DNA of 21,359 bases from positions 1-21,359 of the forward strand of contig JBJXFI010000091.1 in NCBI GenBank assembly GCA_046154695.1, given 5' to 3'. The notes below the pieces were generated by a model. That model did not search any database. It was not told the DNA's origin and saw only the letters and a list, made by a program, of their open reading frames with translations. The position numbers and the translations under genes are program-made. Below, piece after piece: positions 9,243 through 20,450 of this stretch. This stretch comes from DALYLB01 sp046154695. Lineage in GTDB: Bacteria > Acidobacteriota > Blastocatellia > RBC074. Position 1 is the stretch's first letter. Every line of letters begins with the position of its first letter.

Positions 9243-10136
9243 CTATCCCTGCTGGGCCAGCCATAAGGCTCGGTAGTAGCGCATCAGCCGGAGCGGGTCG
9301 GTGGTTTCGGGGATTTCAGCGAGCGTATAGCGGTTATAGCCGGCCGCCTTCATCAATCCGAAGACTTCGCGCCAGGGGTATTCCGGTTTCCAGAGTTCAT
9401 TGATGTGCGCATTGCGCAGCCAGGGCTTGAGCAGGGCGAATCCCTCACTGGCCGATCCGCTCGTCAGGTCCTCTTGATTCGAATTCCAGCAGACGCCGAC
9501 ATTGGCATGATCGGCGGCGCGCATCATCGCCGCCATGCGAGCGGGCTGGCTCGAATCGCGGCCGTGAACCTCGACCCAGATTTCGATTCCGGCGGGTTTG
9601 GCATGCTCGCCGCATTCCCGCAGCGCCGCGCCGATCTGGGCAATCGTCTTCTCTTCGGGAACCTCTTTCGGGATGCCGTTGGGCCGGACCTTGACGCCGA
9701 GCGCGCCGATGTCGCGGGCCAGATCGATGAATCGTTTGCATTCGTCGATCTGGCCGCGGACGATCTTCTGATCGGGCGAATGAAATTCGCATGTGGTGCC
9801 GAGACTGAGCAGCCGGACCTTCGACGCCGCGAAGCCCCGCTTCACCTCGGCGCGCGCGTCGCCGCTGAGGCCCGGCTCAACGCCATGCTTGTGCGTCGTG
9901 CGGAGTTCGACCGCCTCGAACCCGGTCGATTCGCAATTCCTGATGATCGTCGGGATGTCCCAATCCTTGCCAAGGTTGTAGGTGACAAGACCGAGCTTGA
10001 ATCCGCCCCCTCCCAATGCCGGGTTGATGTTTTTTTGCAACGGAGCTGCGAATCCATCGACAGGCTTCGACAGGGCAATTGCGCCTGCCGCTGACAGTCC
10101 CTGTTGTACAAAACTTCGTCTTGAGTATTTTTCCAT
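9243..10136 (-). CDS. Tat-exported sugar phosphate isomerase/epimerase-like TIM barrel protein
   Basis: 297 residues from 10136. A longer frame from 10283 would add 49 residues that overlap the sulfatase and lack export features; the chosen start has GAGGG four bases upstream and gives a proper signal. The N-terminus SRRSFVQ followed by a hydrophobic stretch is a twin-arginine signal, so the folded protein is probably exported. The remainder is an AP-endonuclease-2/xylose-isomerase-like barrel: GFEAVELR (E77), IWVEVHG (E189, H191), NAHINELW (H244) and YTLAEIPE (E274) are the usual strand-end metal and acid/base positions. The gene is the last of the operon, 7 bp after the sulfatase stop. Related barrels epimerise sugars or cleave 3-keto-glycosides in partnership with Gfo/Idh oxidoreductases, which this operon also encodes. 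The exact reaction is unknown. Confidence 0.82.
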   Translation of the reverse strand: MEKYSRRSFVQQGLSAAGAIALSKPVDGFAAPLQKNINPALGGGGFKLGLVTYNLGKDWDIPTIIRNCESTGFEAVELRTTHKHGVEPGLSGDARAEVKRGFAASKVRLLSLGTTCEFHSPDQKIVRGQIDECKRFIDLARDIGALGVKVRPNGIPKEVPEEKTIAQIGAALRECGEHAKPAGIEIWVEVHGRDSSQPARMAAMMRAADHANVGVCWNSNQEDLTSGSASEGFALLKPWLRNAHINELWKPEYPWREVFGLMKAAGYNRYTLAEIPETTDPLRLMRYYRALWLAQQG

Positions 10137-10143
10137 AAGGCCC

Positions 10144-11583
10144 TCACCGAATCCTTTTCTGTTGCGACAATTGCGCCTTGAGCCGCGAAGCGATGTTGGC
10201 GTACCGGGGGTCGGCGGCCACGTTTCGCGACTCCCGCGGGTCGTTCCGATAATCATAAAGTTCCCTGCCCGCGCGGCCCTCATCCCATTCCGTGTAGCGA
10301 TAGCGTTCGTCGCGAAGGCTGTATCCCATGATCGCGCTGCCCTGGATCGTGCGGAGCTGCTGCGTAAGAGCGGGCTTGTTCCAACCGGCCCGCGGGTTGC
10401 GGAGCAGCGGGCGAAGGCTCTCGCCCGCGAGATTTGGCGGCGCTCCCCGCAGGCCGCAAAGATCCGCCAGGGTCGGATAGAGGTCGAGGGCTTCGACGGT
10501 TCTGCCGGAAGCCTTGCCTTTCGCGGTCACGCCCGGCCCCGCGACAATCAAGGGCGTGCGCGCGGAGCCCTCGAACAAGGTCGTTTTTTGCCACTGTCCG
10601 TGCTGGCCGAGCAGATAGCCGTGGTCGCTCCAGAAGACGACGATCGTGCTCTCGGCAAGGCCCAGACGATCGAGCGCATCGAGCACCCTGCCCACGTTAG
10701 CGTCCAGAAAGCTGATCGCCGCGTAATAGGCGCGAATCGTCCGCCGCTGCCCCATTTCATCGACCCCGAACTTCGCGGGATCGCGCGGCACGGCGGGCTT
10801 CGGATAGTTCGTCATCTCTTCCGCCGTGACCCTGGCGGCGGAGATCTTTTCCAGCGGGTAAAGATCGAAATACTTCTTCGGCGAAATATACGGCGTATGC
10901 GGGCGATAAAATCCCGCGGCGATGAAGAAGGGCCTGTCTCTGTTCTTTTCGAGCAGCCTGATGGTCTCCGACGCGACAATGCCGTCCGTGTGCGCCTCGT
11001 CGGGCGCCGGGGACTCGTAAAACGCGAACGCGGAGCCGAGGCCGATTCCCGGCGTCAGGTTCGTCACCGCGCTCTCCTCGTCCTTATCGATGCCGCGCGG
11101 ATTGACCCGCTGATCCCACGAAGGCTCGTCGTCCAGGCCGTCCGTGCCGATCTGTCCCGGATTGCCATAGTGAAAGATCTTTCCGACGCGCGCGGCGAAA
11201 TACTCATTCCGGCGAAAGAGCTGGGCCATCGTGACGACATCGGGAAGCGTTTCGCGGAAATGCTTTCTGAGGTCATAGACACCCAGCGCATCCGGGCGCA
11301 ATCCCGTCATCATCGACGAGCGGCTGGGGCTGCACAGCGGAAACTGGCAGTACGCGCGATCGAACCGGACGCCGCGCGCCGCGAGCCGGTCGATGTTCGG
11401 CGATTTGACCATCGCATGCCCGTAACAGCCCAGGTCGTTGTTCAAATCGTCCACCGAGATGAAGAGCACATTTGGGCGGCGCGGCGCAGCCTGCTTTTGC
11501 GCCGCGTTGCCGTGTCCCAGCCACACCATCGCCAAAGACATCGTGGCAAGGAAAAGAATCAGTCCCGCTGCGGGTCGCTTCAT
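10144..11583 (-). CDS. Exported Cys-type sulfatase (iduronate-2-sulfatase-like)
   Basis: 479 residues, a normal length for type I sulfatases. A signal peptide covers about residues 1-28 (basic start, hydrophobic core, cleavage near GNAA). Metal-binding aspartates are in NVLFISVDDLNND (D45, D46). The sulfatase signature is CSPSRSS: C84 is the residue converted to formylglycine by an FGE or anSME maturase, which is not encoded here. Further family strings are FFIAAGFYRPHTPY and FWSDHGYLLGQHGQW with the second metal/active-site Asp-His. The order and wording of motifs fit the iduronate-2-sulfatase-like group, but substrate cannot be read from sequence. A GAGG ribosome site lies about seven bases before the start. 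It follows the amidohydrolase gene by 41 bp. Confidence 0.93.
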   Translation of the reverse strand: MKRPAAGLILFLATMSLAMVWLGHGNAAQKQAAPRRPNVLFISVDDLNNDLGCYGHAMVKSPNIDRLAARGVRFDRAYCQFPLCSPSRSSMMTGLRPDALGVYDLRKHFRETLPDVVTMAQLFRRNEYFAARVGKIFHYGNPGQIGTDGLDDEPSWDQRVNPRGIDKDEESAVTNLTPGIGLGSAFAFYESPAPDEAHTDGIVASETIRLLEKNRDRPFFIAAGFYRPHTPYISPKKYFDLYPLEKISAARVTAEEMTNYPKPAVPRDPAKFGVDEMGQRRTIRAYYAAISFLDANVGRVLDALDRLGLAESTIVVFWSDHGYLLGQHGQWQKTTLFEGSARTPLIVAGPGVTAKGKASGRTVEALDLYPTLADLCGLRGAPPNLAGESLRPLLRNPRAGWNKPALTQQLRTIQGSAIMGYSLRDERYRYTEWDEGRAGRELYDYRNDPRESRNVAADPRYANIASRLKAQLSQQKRIR

Positions 11584-11624
11584 GAAATCGCCTCTTTCCT
11601 TTTACGGTTGCGCGGGGTGAATGG

Positions 11625-12497
11625 TTATGCGGGCCTGTCGTTGGCGCGCTTTTTCATCTCCCCGATCATTCGCCGCCAGTGGGCGGCCAGGAACGGCGGA
11701 TGTTCCATGCTGTCAAGAACATACGATCGATCGGCGCGCGCCAGATCCAGCACGGCCGTGATCATCTCTTCCTGATAAAACCCGGCCTCCGCCAGCGGAA
11801 TGCCGTTCGGCTCGCGAATGAAGGAAGAGCCGCTTGAAGTCTGCCTGCCGTCGGGAGACTCGCCGATGGTGTTCGCCGCGCAATGGAAGATCTTCGAATT
11901 CGGTCCGACGGGCTGCTGCGCCCGCCCCGAGGTGCGCTTCCATGTGACGGCCTCGATTTCGTCCGAGCTGCACGACGGGTGAAAGAGGATCTGCGCGCCC
12001 GCCATCGCCGGAATGCGATACAGCTCCGGGTGGCGGCCGTCGCGGCAGATCACCATGGTGCATTGAATGCCGTCGATCTCGAAGAGGGAGAGCTTGTCGC
12101 CGCCGCGGCAATATTTCCGCTCGTCCCGGCCGGCCAGATTGACCTTCGCGTATTCGTGCGTGATCTCTCCGCGCGGATCGATCACGTGCATCAGATTCAG
12201 GAATCTGTTCGACGTTCGTTGAATTGTGCCCGCAATCACCCATAGATTGCGGGCGGCCGCCTCGGCGCGCACGGCGTCGAGCGCCGCCCGCACCGCCGCG
12301 GGTTTGAGTTTGACGAGATACGGGAAATAGTAGCTCGTCAGATTGGCTTCCGGGAAAAGCACGACGCGGCTGCCGCTCGCGGCGGCGGCCTGAATATGCT
12401 TGAGCGTGGTTTTAAGATTGAATTCGAGATCCTTCGCCCAGTGCATCTGAACGCAGGAGACTTGCAGCACTTTCGCTTTCGCGGTCGATTTGTTCAT
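11625..12497 (-). CDS. Carbon-nitrogen hydrolase (nitrilase superfamily)
   Basis: 290 residues, no signal peptide, so cytoplasmic. The Glu-Lys-Cys triad of the superfamily is complete: E50 in VVLFPEANL, K118 in EYAKVNLAG, C151 in VICRDGRHPEL. Members hydrolyse amides, N-carbamoyl compounds or nitriles. The Cys motif reads CRDGR where many amidases have C-x-D-xx-F/YPE, a variant that argues for a subfamily without an obvious characterised model. The gene starts 8 bp after the stop of the beta-propeller gene and lies upstream of the sulfatase. In this setting it may remove an N-acyl or amide group from the substrate; that is inference. Confidence 0.9.
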   Translation of the reverse strand: MNKSTAKAKVLQVSCVQMHWAKDLEFNLKTTLKHIQAAAASGSRVVLFPEANLTSYYFPYLVKLKPAAVRAALDAVRAEAAARNLWVIAGTIQRTSNRFLNLMHVIDPRGEITHEYAKVNLAGRDERKYCRGGDKLSLFEIDGIQCTMVICRDGRHPELYRIPAMAGAQILFHPSCSSDEIEAVTWKRTSGRAQQPVGPNSKIFHCAANTIGESPDGRQTSSGSSFIREPNGIPLAEAGFYQEEMITAVLDLARADRSYVLDSMEHPPFLAAHWRRMIGEMKKRANDRPA

Positions 12498-12505
12498 CGT
12501 GTCAT

Positions 12506-15547
<3,042 letters not shown>

Positions 15548-15572
15548 GATCTCTCCGGGAAAAGTGTTCGGC

Positions 15573-15592
15573 GTTCCGCCTGATGGCGGAAC
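15573..15592 (-). repeat. Short perfect hairpin within the operon
   Basis: GTTCCGCC (15573-15580) and GGCGGAAC (15585-15592) form an 8-bp perfect stem around a 4-nt loop. It occupies the largest gap inside the operon, between the MetE-like stop and the beta-propeller start. No T-run follows in the direction of transcription. It may be an RNA-processing or stability element, or a small dispersed repeat. Confidence 0.55.
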
Positions 15593-15618
15593 TCCAAACG
15601 GGAACGCGGCAGGCCAGT

Positions 15619-16653
15619 TTACATTTTCAATTCATGGCGGACGCGCGCGGCGCCCGCGACCAGATGCTGGAGCTTCATCCGCGCGGCCCAGCGGGCCGTC
15701 TGGCTCAGGCCGCAATCCGGCGCGAAAGAGAGCCGCTCGGCGGGCGCGTGATTCAAACAGCGTCGAATACGGTCGGCGATATCCTCGGCCGTTTCGATGT
15801 AATAGCTCTTCACATCGACGATGCCGACGGCGACGTCGCATCGCTCGGCGATGGAGCCGAGGATTTCGATTTCGGCGAATTCGCGGCTGGCCATCTCGAC
15901 ATGGATCTCATCGACCTTCATTTCGAGGAACGCCGGAAACATCGGGCGATAGCTTCGCGGGCCGACGGCGCGCCCCTTGTAGTTGCCGAAACAGAGATGG
16001 GTCGAGATGCGCGCCTTGCCGGCGACGGATGCAACGGTGCGGTTGAAGATGTCGACGAACCGGGCCGGATCCTCCCGATGCGCGTAACAGCTCATCGAGG
16101 GCTCATCCACCGTGATCTCCCGGCATCCGGCGGCGGCGAGCGCTTCGATCTCCGCGCGAACGATCGGCAGCAGCGCCTCCGCGACGGCGAAGCGATCGGC
16201 ATAGAGCGCATTGGGCAGCAGCCGCCCGCTCAGCGTGTAGGGACCGGGAACGCTGGCCTTCAGCGCGGGGCCGGGCGGCGCGAGCCGCTTCAACCGCCGC
16301 CACTCCTCGACGACCCCCAGCCCCTTCGGCGCCGAGATCTCGCCCAGAATCCGGTGCCTGCCGCGCTGGTCATGCGCGGGCGGGCCGAAACGGCGCGCCT
16401 CGGCGGGCTCCAGCTCAATCCCTTCCAGAAAGCCGTAAAACGAGAGATTGAAATCGAGCCGCGTCTGCTCTCCGTCCGTGATCACGTCCAGCCCCGCGGC
16501 CATCTGATCGTGAATCGCCGCGATGACGGCGTCCTCCTGCAGTTCGGCGCGGTCCGCGTCGCCGAACTCCTCCAGGCGCCCGCAGGCGAATTCGAGCCAT
16601 CCCGGAAAGGGATAACTTCCAATGACCGTCGTCCGCAAGGGGCGTTCCTTCAT
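15619..16653 (-). CDS. Cobalamin-independent methionine synthase-like zinc methyltransferase (MetE C-terminal domain type)
   Basis: 344 residues, the size of the single-domain archaeal-type MetE core rather than the two-domain 750-residue enzyme. The zinc site is complete by position: H219 and C221 in ISTHLCFGNY, E253 in DEIHVEMA and C314 in FAPDCGL. Other family strings are TTVIGSYPFP at the start, ITDGEQTR, SVPGPYTLSG and ITVDEPSMS. Known members move a methyl group from a methylated donor to a thiol such as homocysteine. The gene is inside an apparent catabolic operon, 3 bp after the SDR stop, with only a weak ribosome site, so it is probably translated by coupling. A catabolic demethylase or thiol-transfer role is possible; ordinary methionine synthesis is the alternative. 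Confidence 0.88.
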   Translation of the reverse strand: MKERPLRTTVIGSYPFPGWLEFACGRLEEFGDADRAELQEDAVIAAIHDQMAAGLDVITDGEQTRLDFNLSFYGFLEGIELEPAEARRFGPPAHDQRGRHRILGEISAPKGLGVVEEWRRLKRLAPPGPALKASVPGPYTLSGRLLPNALYADRFAVAEALLPIVRAEIEALAAAGCREITVDEPSMSCYAHREDPARFVDIFNRTVASVAGKARISTHLCFGNYKGRAVGPRSYRPMFPAFLEMKVDEIHVEMASREFAEIEILGSIAERCDVAVGIVDVKSYYIETAEDIADRIRRCLNHAPAERLSFAPDCGLSQTARWAARMKLQHLVAGAARVRHELKM

Positions 16654-16656
16654 CGT

Positions 16657-17436
16657 TCAACTCATCCGCCATCCGGCGTCGATGGCCAGCACCTCGCCGG
16701 TGATGTACCGCGCCCGGTCGCTCATCATGAAGATGGCGGCCTGGGCGATATCCTCGGCTTCGATCAGGCCTTCCGCCAGCGGCTGTTTCGTTTTTATGAA
16801 ATCCAGGATCCGCGGATCCTGCTGCGCGCGCAGGCTCATCGGCGTGCGCGTCAGCGCCGGCGCGATCGCATTGACGCGTATCTTGTGCGGCGCGTAATAG
16901 GCCGCCATCGTCTCCGTCAATCCGATGATGGCGCTCTTGCTCGCGGCATAGGCATGCGTCGCGAAGTGGCGGGGCTCCGGCGAAAGGACCAGCGCGCTCG
17001 CCATGTTCAAAATCGCGCCCCGCAGCCCCGCATCGTCCGGCTCCTGATTCAGCAAAAGCTTCGTGACCGCCCGGCACATCAGAAAGACGCTCTTCAGATT
17101 CGTGTCGAGCGTCATCTCCCATCCCTGATCCGAGCATTCATGCACCGGGCCGTCCCCCAACCGGCGGCCGCTGATTCCCGCCACGTTGAAGAGGGCGTCG
17201 ATGCGGTCGAACGCGGCCGCGAAGCCGTTGACCGCCGCTTCCACCTGTTCCGCATGCGTGAGGTCCGCGATGAAATAGTGGCAGTGAATCTCCTTGTGCA
17301 GCGCCCGGCAGCTGATCTCGTCGTTTCCGATGACGCAGACGGCGGCCCCTTCCGCCACCGCCAGCCGCGCCGTGGCCGCGGCGATGCCGGAAGAGCCGGT
17401 GATCAGAAACACCTTGTCGGACAATCGATTCTTCAT
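16657..17436 (-). CDS. SDR-family NAD(P)-dependent dehydrogenase
   Basis: 259 residues, standard for classical short-chain dehydrogenases. The cofactor loop reads TGSSGIA (13-19): one residue shorter than the usual T-G-x-x-x-G-x-G, and with Ala for the last Gly. NVAG (84-87), catalytic S147 (NMASAL) and Y163-x-x-x-K167 (YAASK) are present, and the C-terminus has ITGEVLAIDAGWRM. The enzyme should oxidise a hydroxyl or reduce a keto group on the pathway substrate. The start overlaps the stop of the upstream SIS gene as ATGA, a strong sign of translational coupling. Confidence 0.93.
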   Translation of the reverse strand: MKNRLSDKVFLITGSSGIAAATARLAVAEGAAVCVIGNDEISCRALHKEIHCHYFIADLTHAEQVEAAVNGFAAAFDRIDALFNVAGISGRRLGDGPVHECSDQGWEMTLDTNLKSVFLMCRAVTKLLLNQEPDDAGLRGAILNMASALVLSPEPRHFATHAYAASKSAIIGLTETMAAYYAPHKIRVNAIAPALTRTPMSLRAQQDPRILDFIKTKQPLAEGLIEAEDIAQAAIFMMSDRARYITGEVLAIDAGWRMS

Positions 17437-18203
17437 TGGTAAAGATGCGCCAGGCTGCGCCGGTACGCGTCATAGAACCGTTCCAACTGTTCCGCCGCGC
17501 TCACATTTCCGACGAACTGATGGCTCGGCAGCATGACCGGTTTCACGCCGCGCGCGAGCAGCAGCTCCGCCACGCGCGAACGCAGCATGTTGATGATCAT
17601 CCCCCCGGTGACGGTCGATGTCGGCCCCGTGCGCCACTCCAGCCCCTCCAGCTCAACGACGCAATCCCCCGGCGGGCAGCCGTTGTCGATGACGACATCG
17701 GCCACATCGATCAGCTTCTTCCCCGAGGAGTGCGCGGGAACCGACTGCTCGCAGTGGCCGCGCGAGCAGATGCCGATGACCGGAAGCCCGCGCTGTCTCG
17801 CCCCCATGGCCATCTCGACGACAACCGGGCGAATGCCGCTTGTCGAAATCACGATGAATGCGTCGCGCGGGCCGAAGTGAAACCCCTTCAGAATCTCCTC
17901 GGCATATCCCTCGTACTTTTCCAGGTATAGCGGCGCCCGCAGCCCGTTCGCGCCGACGATGTCCGCATGATTGGAGAGCGAGGCCTCCACAAGCGCGACC
18001 CAGCCCACGAAACACCCCTGGCGCGGCGTCATCTCCTCGCACATCATTCGCGAATGGCCGTTGCCGAAGAGGAAGACGAGCCCCTTCCCGGCAATGCTCT
18101 CCGCGCAGATCCCCGCCGCCCGCTCCAGATTGTCAAGCTGCGTCTCGCGCAGATGCCGCAGGATCGAAATCGTCTTGTCGTAATAATCAATCGCAGCATT
18201 CAT
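17433..18203 (-). CDS. SIS-domain sugar isomerase, UPF0309 type
   Basis: 256 residues from 18203. A longer frame from 18311 adds 36 residues overlapping the upstream gene and is rejected because the family starts like the shorter form (short helix with YYDKTISILRHL). SIS-domain landmarks are LFGNGHSRM (GNGHS 47-51), VISTSG (STSG 120-123), SGKKLIDVADVVIDNG and GPTSTVTG (193-200), all characteristic of the UPF0309 group, which is predicted to act on phosphosugars. No Shine-Dalgarno is obvious. The reaction is unknown; in the operon it would isomerise a sugar phosphate or related intermediate. Confidence 0.88.
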   Translation of the reverse strand: MNAAIDYYDKTISILRHLRETQLDNLERAAGICAESIAGKGLVFLFGNGHSRMMCEEMTPRQGCFVGWVALVEASLSNHADIVGANGLRAPLYLEKYEGYAEEILKGFHFGPRDAFIVISTSGIRPVVVEMAMGARQRGLPVIGICSRGHCEQSVPAHSSGKKLIDVADVVIDNGCPPGDCVVELEGLEWRTGPTSTVTGGMIINMLRSRVAELLLARGVKPVMLPSHQFVGNVSAAEQLERFYDAYRRSLAHLYQ

Positions 18204-18231
18204 AGAAAAATTGTCGGCCGCCGGTTGCCGG

Positions 18232-19350
18232 CTATGCGCCGGGCAACCGCCTGATCTCTCCCGGGCGGACAGGTCGTTGTTCATTCGCGGACGCGATCGC
18301 CGCAAAGCCAAGCGCCAGTCCGCGCAGGTTGCCGCGCGCGTTGTTCAGGGGCGGTCGGGCCTCTTCGATGGCGCATAGCAGCTCTCCCATCGCGCCGTGA
18401 AAGCCCTCGCGAAACCATGTGCCTTCGAGCGCGGGCTGCGCGTCCCCGTCCTCGGTATGGAGCGTGACGGTCTGTTCCGAAAGGCTGGGGCCCGAGCTGA
18501 CGAGCATTCCCTTCGTGCCCGCGATCATGGTTCGATCCTCCTGCCCATGAACCGCATCGGCATTGAAGATCATCGCCGCCTGTCCGCCATCGAATTCGAT
18601 CGCCGCTTGCGCAAGCATGGGAGAGGCCGCGCTCTGCCCGACCGCGCGCCGCGTTGCGGCATAGACGCTGCGAGGCTGTCGATCTCCCAGCAGGCATGCC
18701 GTCAGATCGAACCAGTGGATCGCGAAATCGAAGAGGATCAGATGATCCATCCGATCGAAGGGCGTTCCGATCACCCAGCGATGATCCCAGTGAAGCGTAA
18801 AGGTCAGGCTCTGAATGTCGCCGATCAGCCCGGCCTTCACCGCCTCCCGCAAATAGCTGAAGTGCGGCGCCCATCGCCCATTCTGATTGACGGCCAGGTG
18901 AACGCCACGCGCCTCGGCCAGCGCGGCCAGTCGCTCTCCGTCGTCCAGATCGACCACGAAGGGCTTCTGGCTCAGCACATGCTTTCCGGCGCCGATCGCG
19001 GCCTCGATCAGCTCCATGCGGTCCTCCACGTGCGTCGCGATATCGACGACCTCAACTCCCGGCAGCGCCAGCAGTTCCCGGTAATCGGTCGCAACCCGCG
19101 CCCGCGGATAGAAGCGCGCCTGATAATCGAGGGCTTTCCGCTCGGTTCGATCGCACAGCGCCTCCACCCGGAATCCCGCATGACGATAGGCATTCAGGTG
19201 CTGAATGGCAATGCCTCCACAGCCGATCACACCGATTCCCGGGCATGGACCCCGCGGAGACGGCGGCCGGTACGGCAGGTCGGGCGCGGGCGCGCGCCGC
19301 GCTTCGGCGGGCCGGCTCAATCCATAATCGTTTGCAAGCGTCTCGGGCAT
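18232..19350 (-). CDS. Gfo/Idh/MocA family oxidoreductase 1
   Basis: 372 residues. A roughly 37-residue Pro/Arg-rich lead-in (LPYRPPSPRGPCP) precedes the Rossmann motif GIGVIGCGGIA (G40, G43, G45). The nicotinamide-side motif is QKP (128-130) where the family usually has EKP. The C-terminal half is the usual open beta-sheet substrate domain with WDHRWVIGTPFDRMDHL and HWFDLTACLLGD; the His-Asp pair FAIHWFDL is the catalytic-type region. It is expected to oxidise or reduce a sugar, inositol-like or similar polyol with NAD(P). The start follows oxidoreductase 2 by 6 bp and has no ribosome site, so coupling is likely. Confidence 0.93.
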   Translation of the reverse strand: MPETLANDYGLSRPAEARRAPAPDLPYRPPSPRGPCPGIGVIGCGGIAIQHLNAYRHAGFRVEALCDRTERKALDYQARFYPRARVATDYRELLALPGVEVVDIATHVEDRMELIEAAIGAGKHVLSQKPFVVDLDDGERLAALAEARGVHLAVNQNGRWAPHFSYLREAVKAGLIGDIQSLTFTLHWDHRWVIGTPFDRMDHLILFDFAIHWFDLTACLLGDRQPRSVYAATRRAVGQSAASPMLAQAAIEFDGGQAAMIFNADAVHGQEDRTMIAGTKGMLVSSGPSLSEQTVTLHTEDGDAQPALEGTWFREGFHGAMGELLCAIEEARPPLNNARGNLRGLALGFAAIASANEQRPVRPGEIRRLPGA

Positions 19351-19356
19351 GGGCGT

Positions 19357-20424
19357 CTATGCGATGAGCCGCACGGTCCGTTTCTCTCGCGCACTGAGAA
19401 GCGCCGAATCCACGATCTGCTGGCCGATGCGGCTCATCGCCGGCGTCAGGGGGCCGAGCAGCGGCTCGCCCGTCGTCAGATGGTGGAGCAGATGTTCGAC
19501 AGGATTTCGATGCGGCGCGGGAAGCGAATCCGAGGGAATCTCCTCTCCCTCGGGATGCGCGCGCGTTTGCAGGCGAACCGTCGGCTCGCAATCGTAGCTG
19601 CTGATCGTGCCCGCATCGCCGACGATCACGAAGCCGCATTTCGGCTGCGGCTGGCGCGTCCACGGATCGGTGAAGGTGCCCCAGCGCGTCTCGAATTTCG
19701 ACAATCCATGCTCGTATCGCGCGATCGTGATGCTGTGCTCGTCCACCTCGAGCCCCGCGGGCTCATCCACAATCGTCGTCACCTCGATCGGCCTGCGCCC
19801 ATCGTGAAACCACGAGCCGAGCGTCACGCCATAGCCCAGATAATCCCGCAGCGATCCGCCGCCGCTCTCCAGTTTGTAGAACCAGCTCTCCGGCTTTCGG
19901 CGCCTCACTTCCTCTTCGCTGACTTCCACCTTGTCCGCGACGTGATAGAGCGGGCCGCGATTGCCGTCATAATAATGGACCTCGATCACGCGCCCGATCC
20001 GGCCCTCGTCGATCAACCGCTTCGCCGTCCGATGGGACGGATACCAGACGAGCGGCCAGTTGATCGCGAGCGTGCGGCCCGAAGCCTCCATCGCCCGCAT
20101 CATCGCGTCGGCCTCCGCCAGCGAGCCCGCCATCGGCTTCTCGATCAATATGTGAACGCCGTGGCGCGCCACCTTTTCCACATATTCCGCGTGGCGCGCC
20201 GTCGCCGGGCACAGAATCGCGACCTCGGCCCGGGTCCGCTCCAGGCATTCGCGATGGTCGGTAAAGACCCGCTCCGGCGGAATTGAAAACTTCCGCGCGG
20301 CATCCTCCATTCGCGCCGGGTTCTCATCGCAGATGCCCGCAATCTCCGCCCCCGGATGATCGAAGGCCATCCGAAGCAGGTCGCCCATGTGAAAATGATC
20401 GAAATTGATGCCGACGATCCTCAT
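19357..20424 (-). CDS. Gfo/Idh/MocA family oxidoreductase 2
   Basis: 355 residues. The first strand reads MRIVGINFDHFHMGDLLRMA, which lacks the G-x-G-x-x-G cluster, so cofactor binding is atypical even though the fold is clear. EKP (95-97) is intact, and the second domain has NWPLVWYPSHRTAKRLIDEG, GGGSLRDYLGYGVTLGSWF and NPVEHLLHHLTTGEPL. It shares little with its neighbour beyond the fold, so the pair probably act at two different steps or as two halves of an oxidation-reduction cycle. GGAGA lies nine or so bases upstream of the start. Confidence 0.92.
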   Translation of the reverse strand: MRIVGINFDHFHMGDLLRMAFDHPGAEIAGICDENPARMEDAARKFSIPPERVFTDHRECLERTRAEVAILCPATARHAEYVEKVARHGVHILIEKPMAGSLAEADAMMRAMEASGRTLAINWPLVWYPSHRTAKRLIDEGRIGRVIEVHYYDGNRGPLYHVADKVEVSEEEVRRRKPESWFYKLESGGGSLRDYLGYGVTLGSWFHDGRRPIEVTTIVDEPAGLEVDEHSITIARYEHGLSKFETRWGTFTDPWTRQPQPKCGFVIVGDAGTISSYDCEPTVRLQTRAHPEGEEIPSDSLPAPHRNPVEHLLHHLTTGEPLLGPLTPAMSRIGQQIVDSALLSAREKRTVRLIA

Positions 20425-20450
20425 ATGCAGCTTCTCCGAGGCCTCTCATT

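Noticed and set aside
9982..11775. 597-residue + strand open frame across the sulfatase
   Set aside because: Antisense shadow of three clearly identified - strand genes.
15583..17442. 619-residue + strand open frame across the MetE-like and SDR genes
   Set aside because: Antisense shadow of two identified genes with intact active-site motifs.
18397..20286. 629-residue + strand open frame across both Gfo/Idh genes
   Set aside because: Antisense shadow; His/Arg-rich with no domain.
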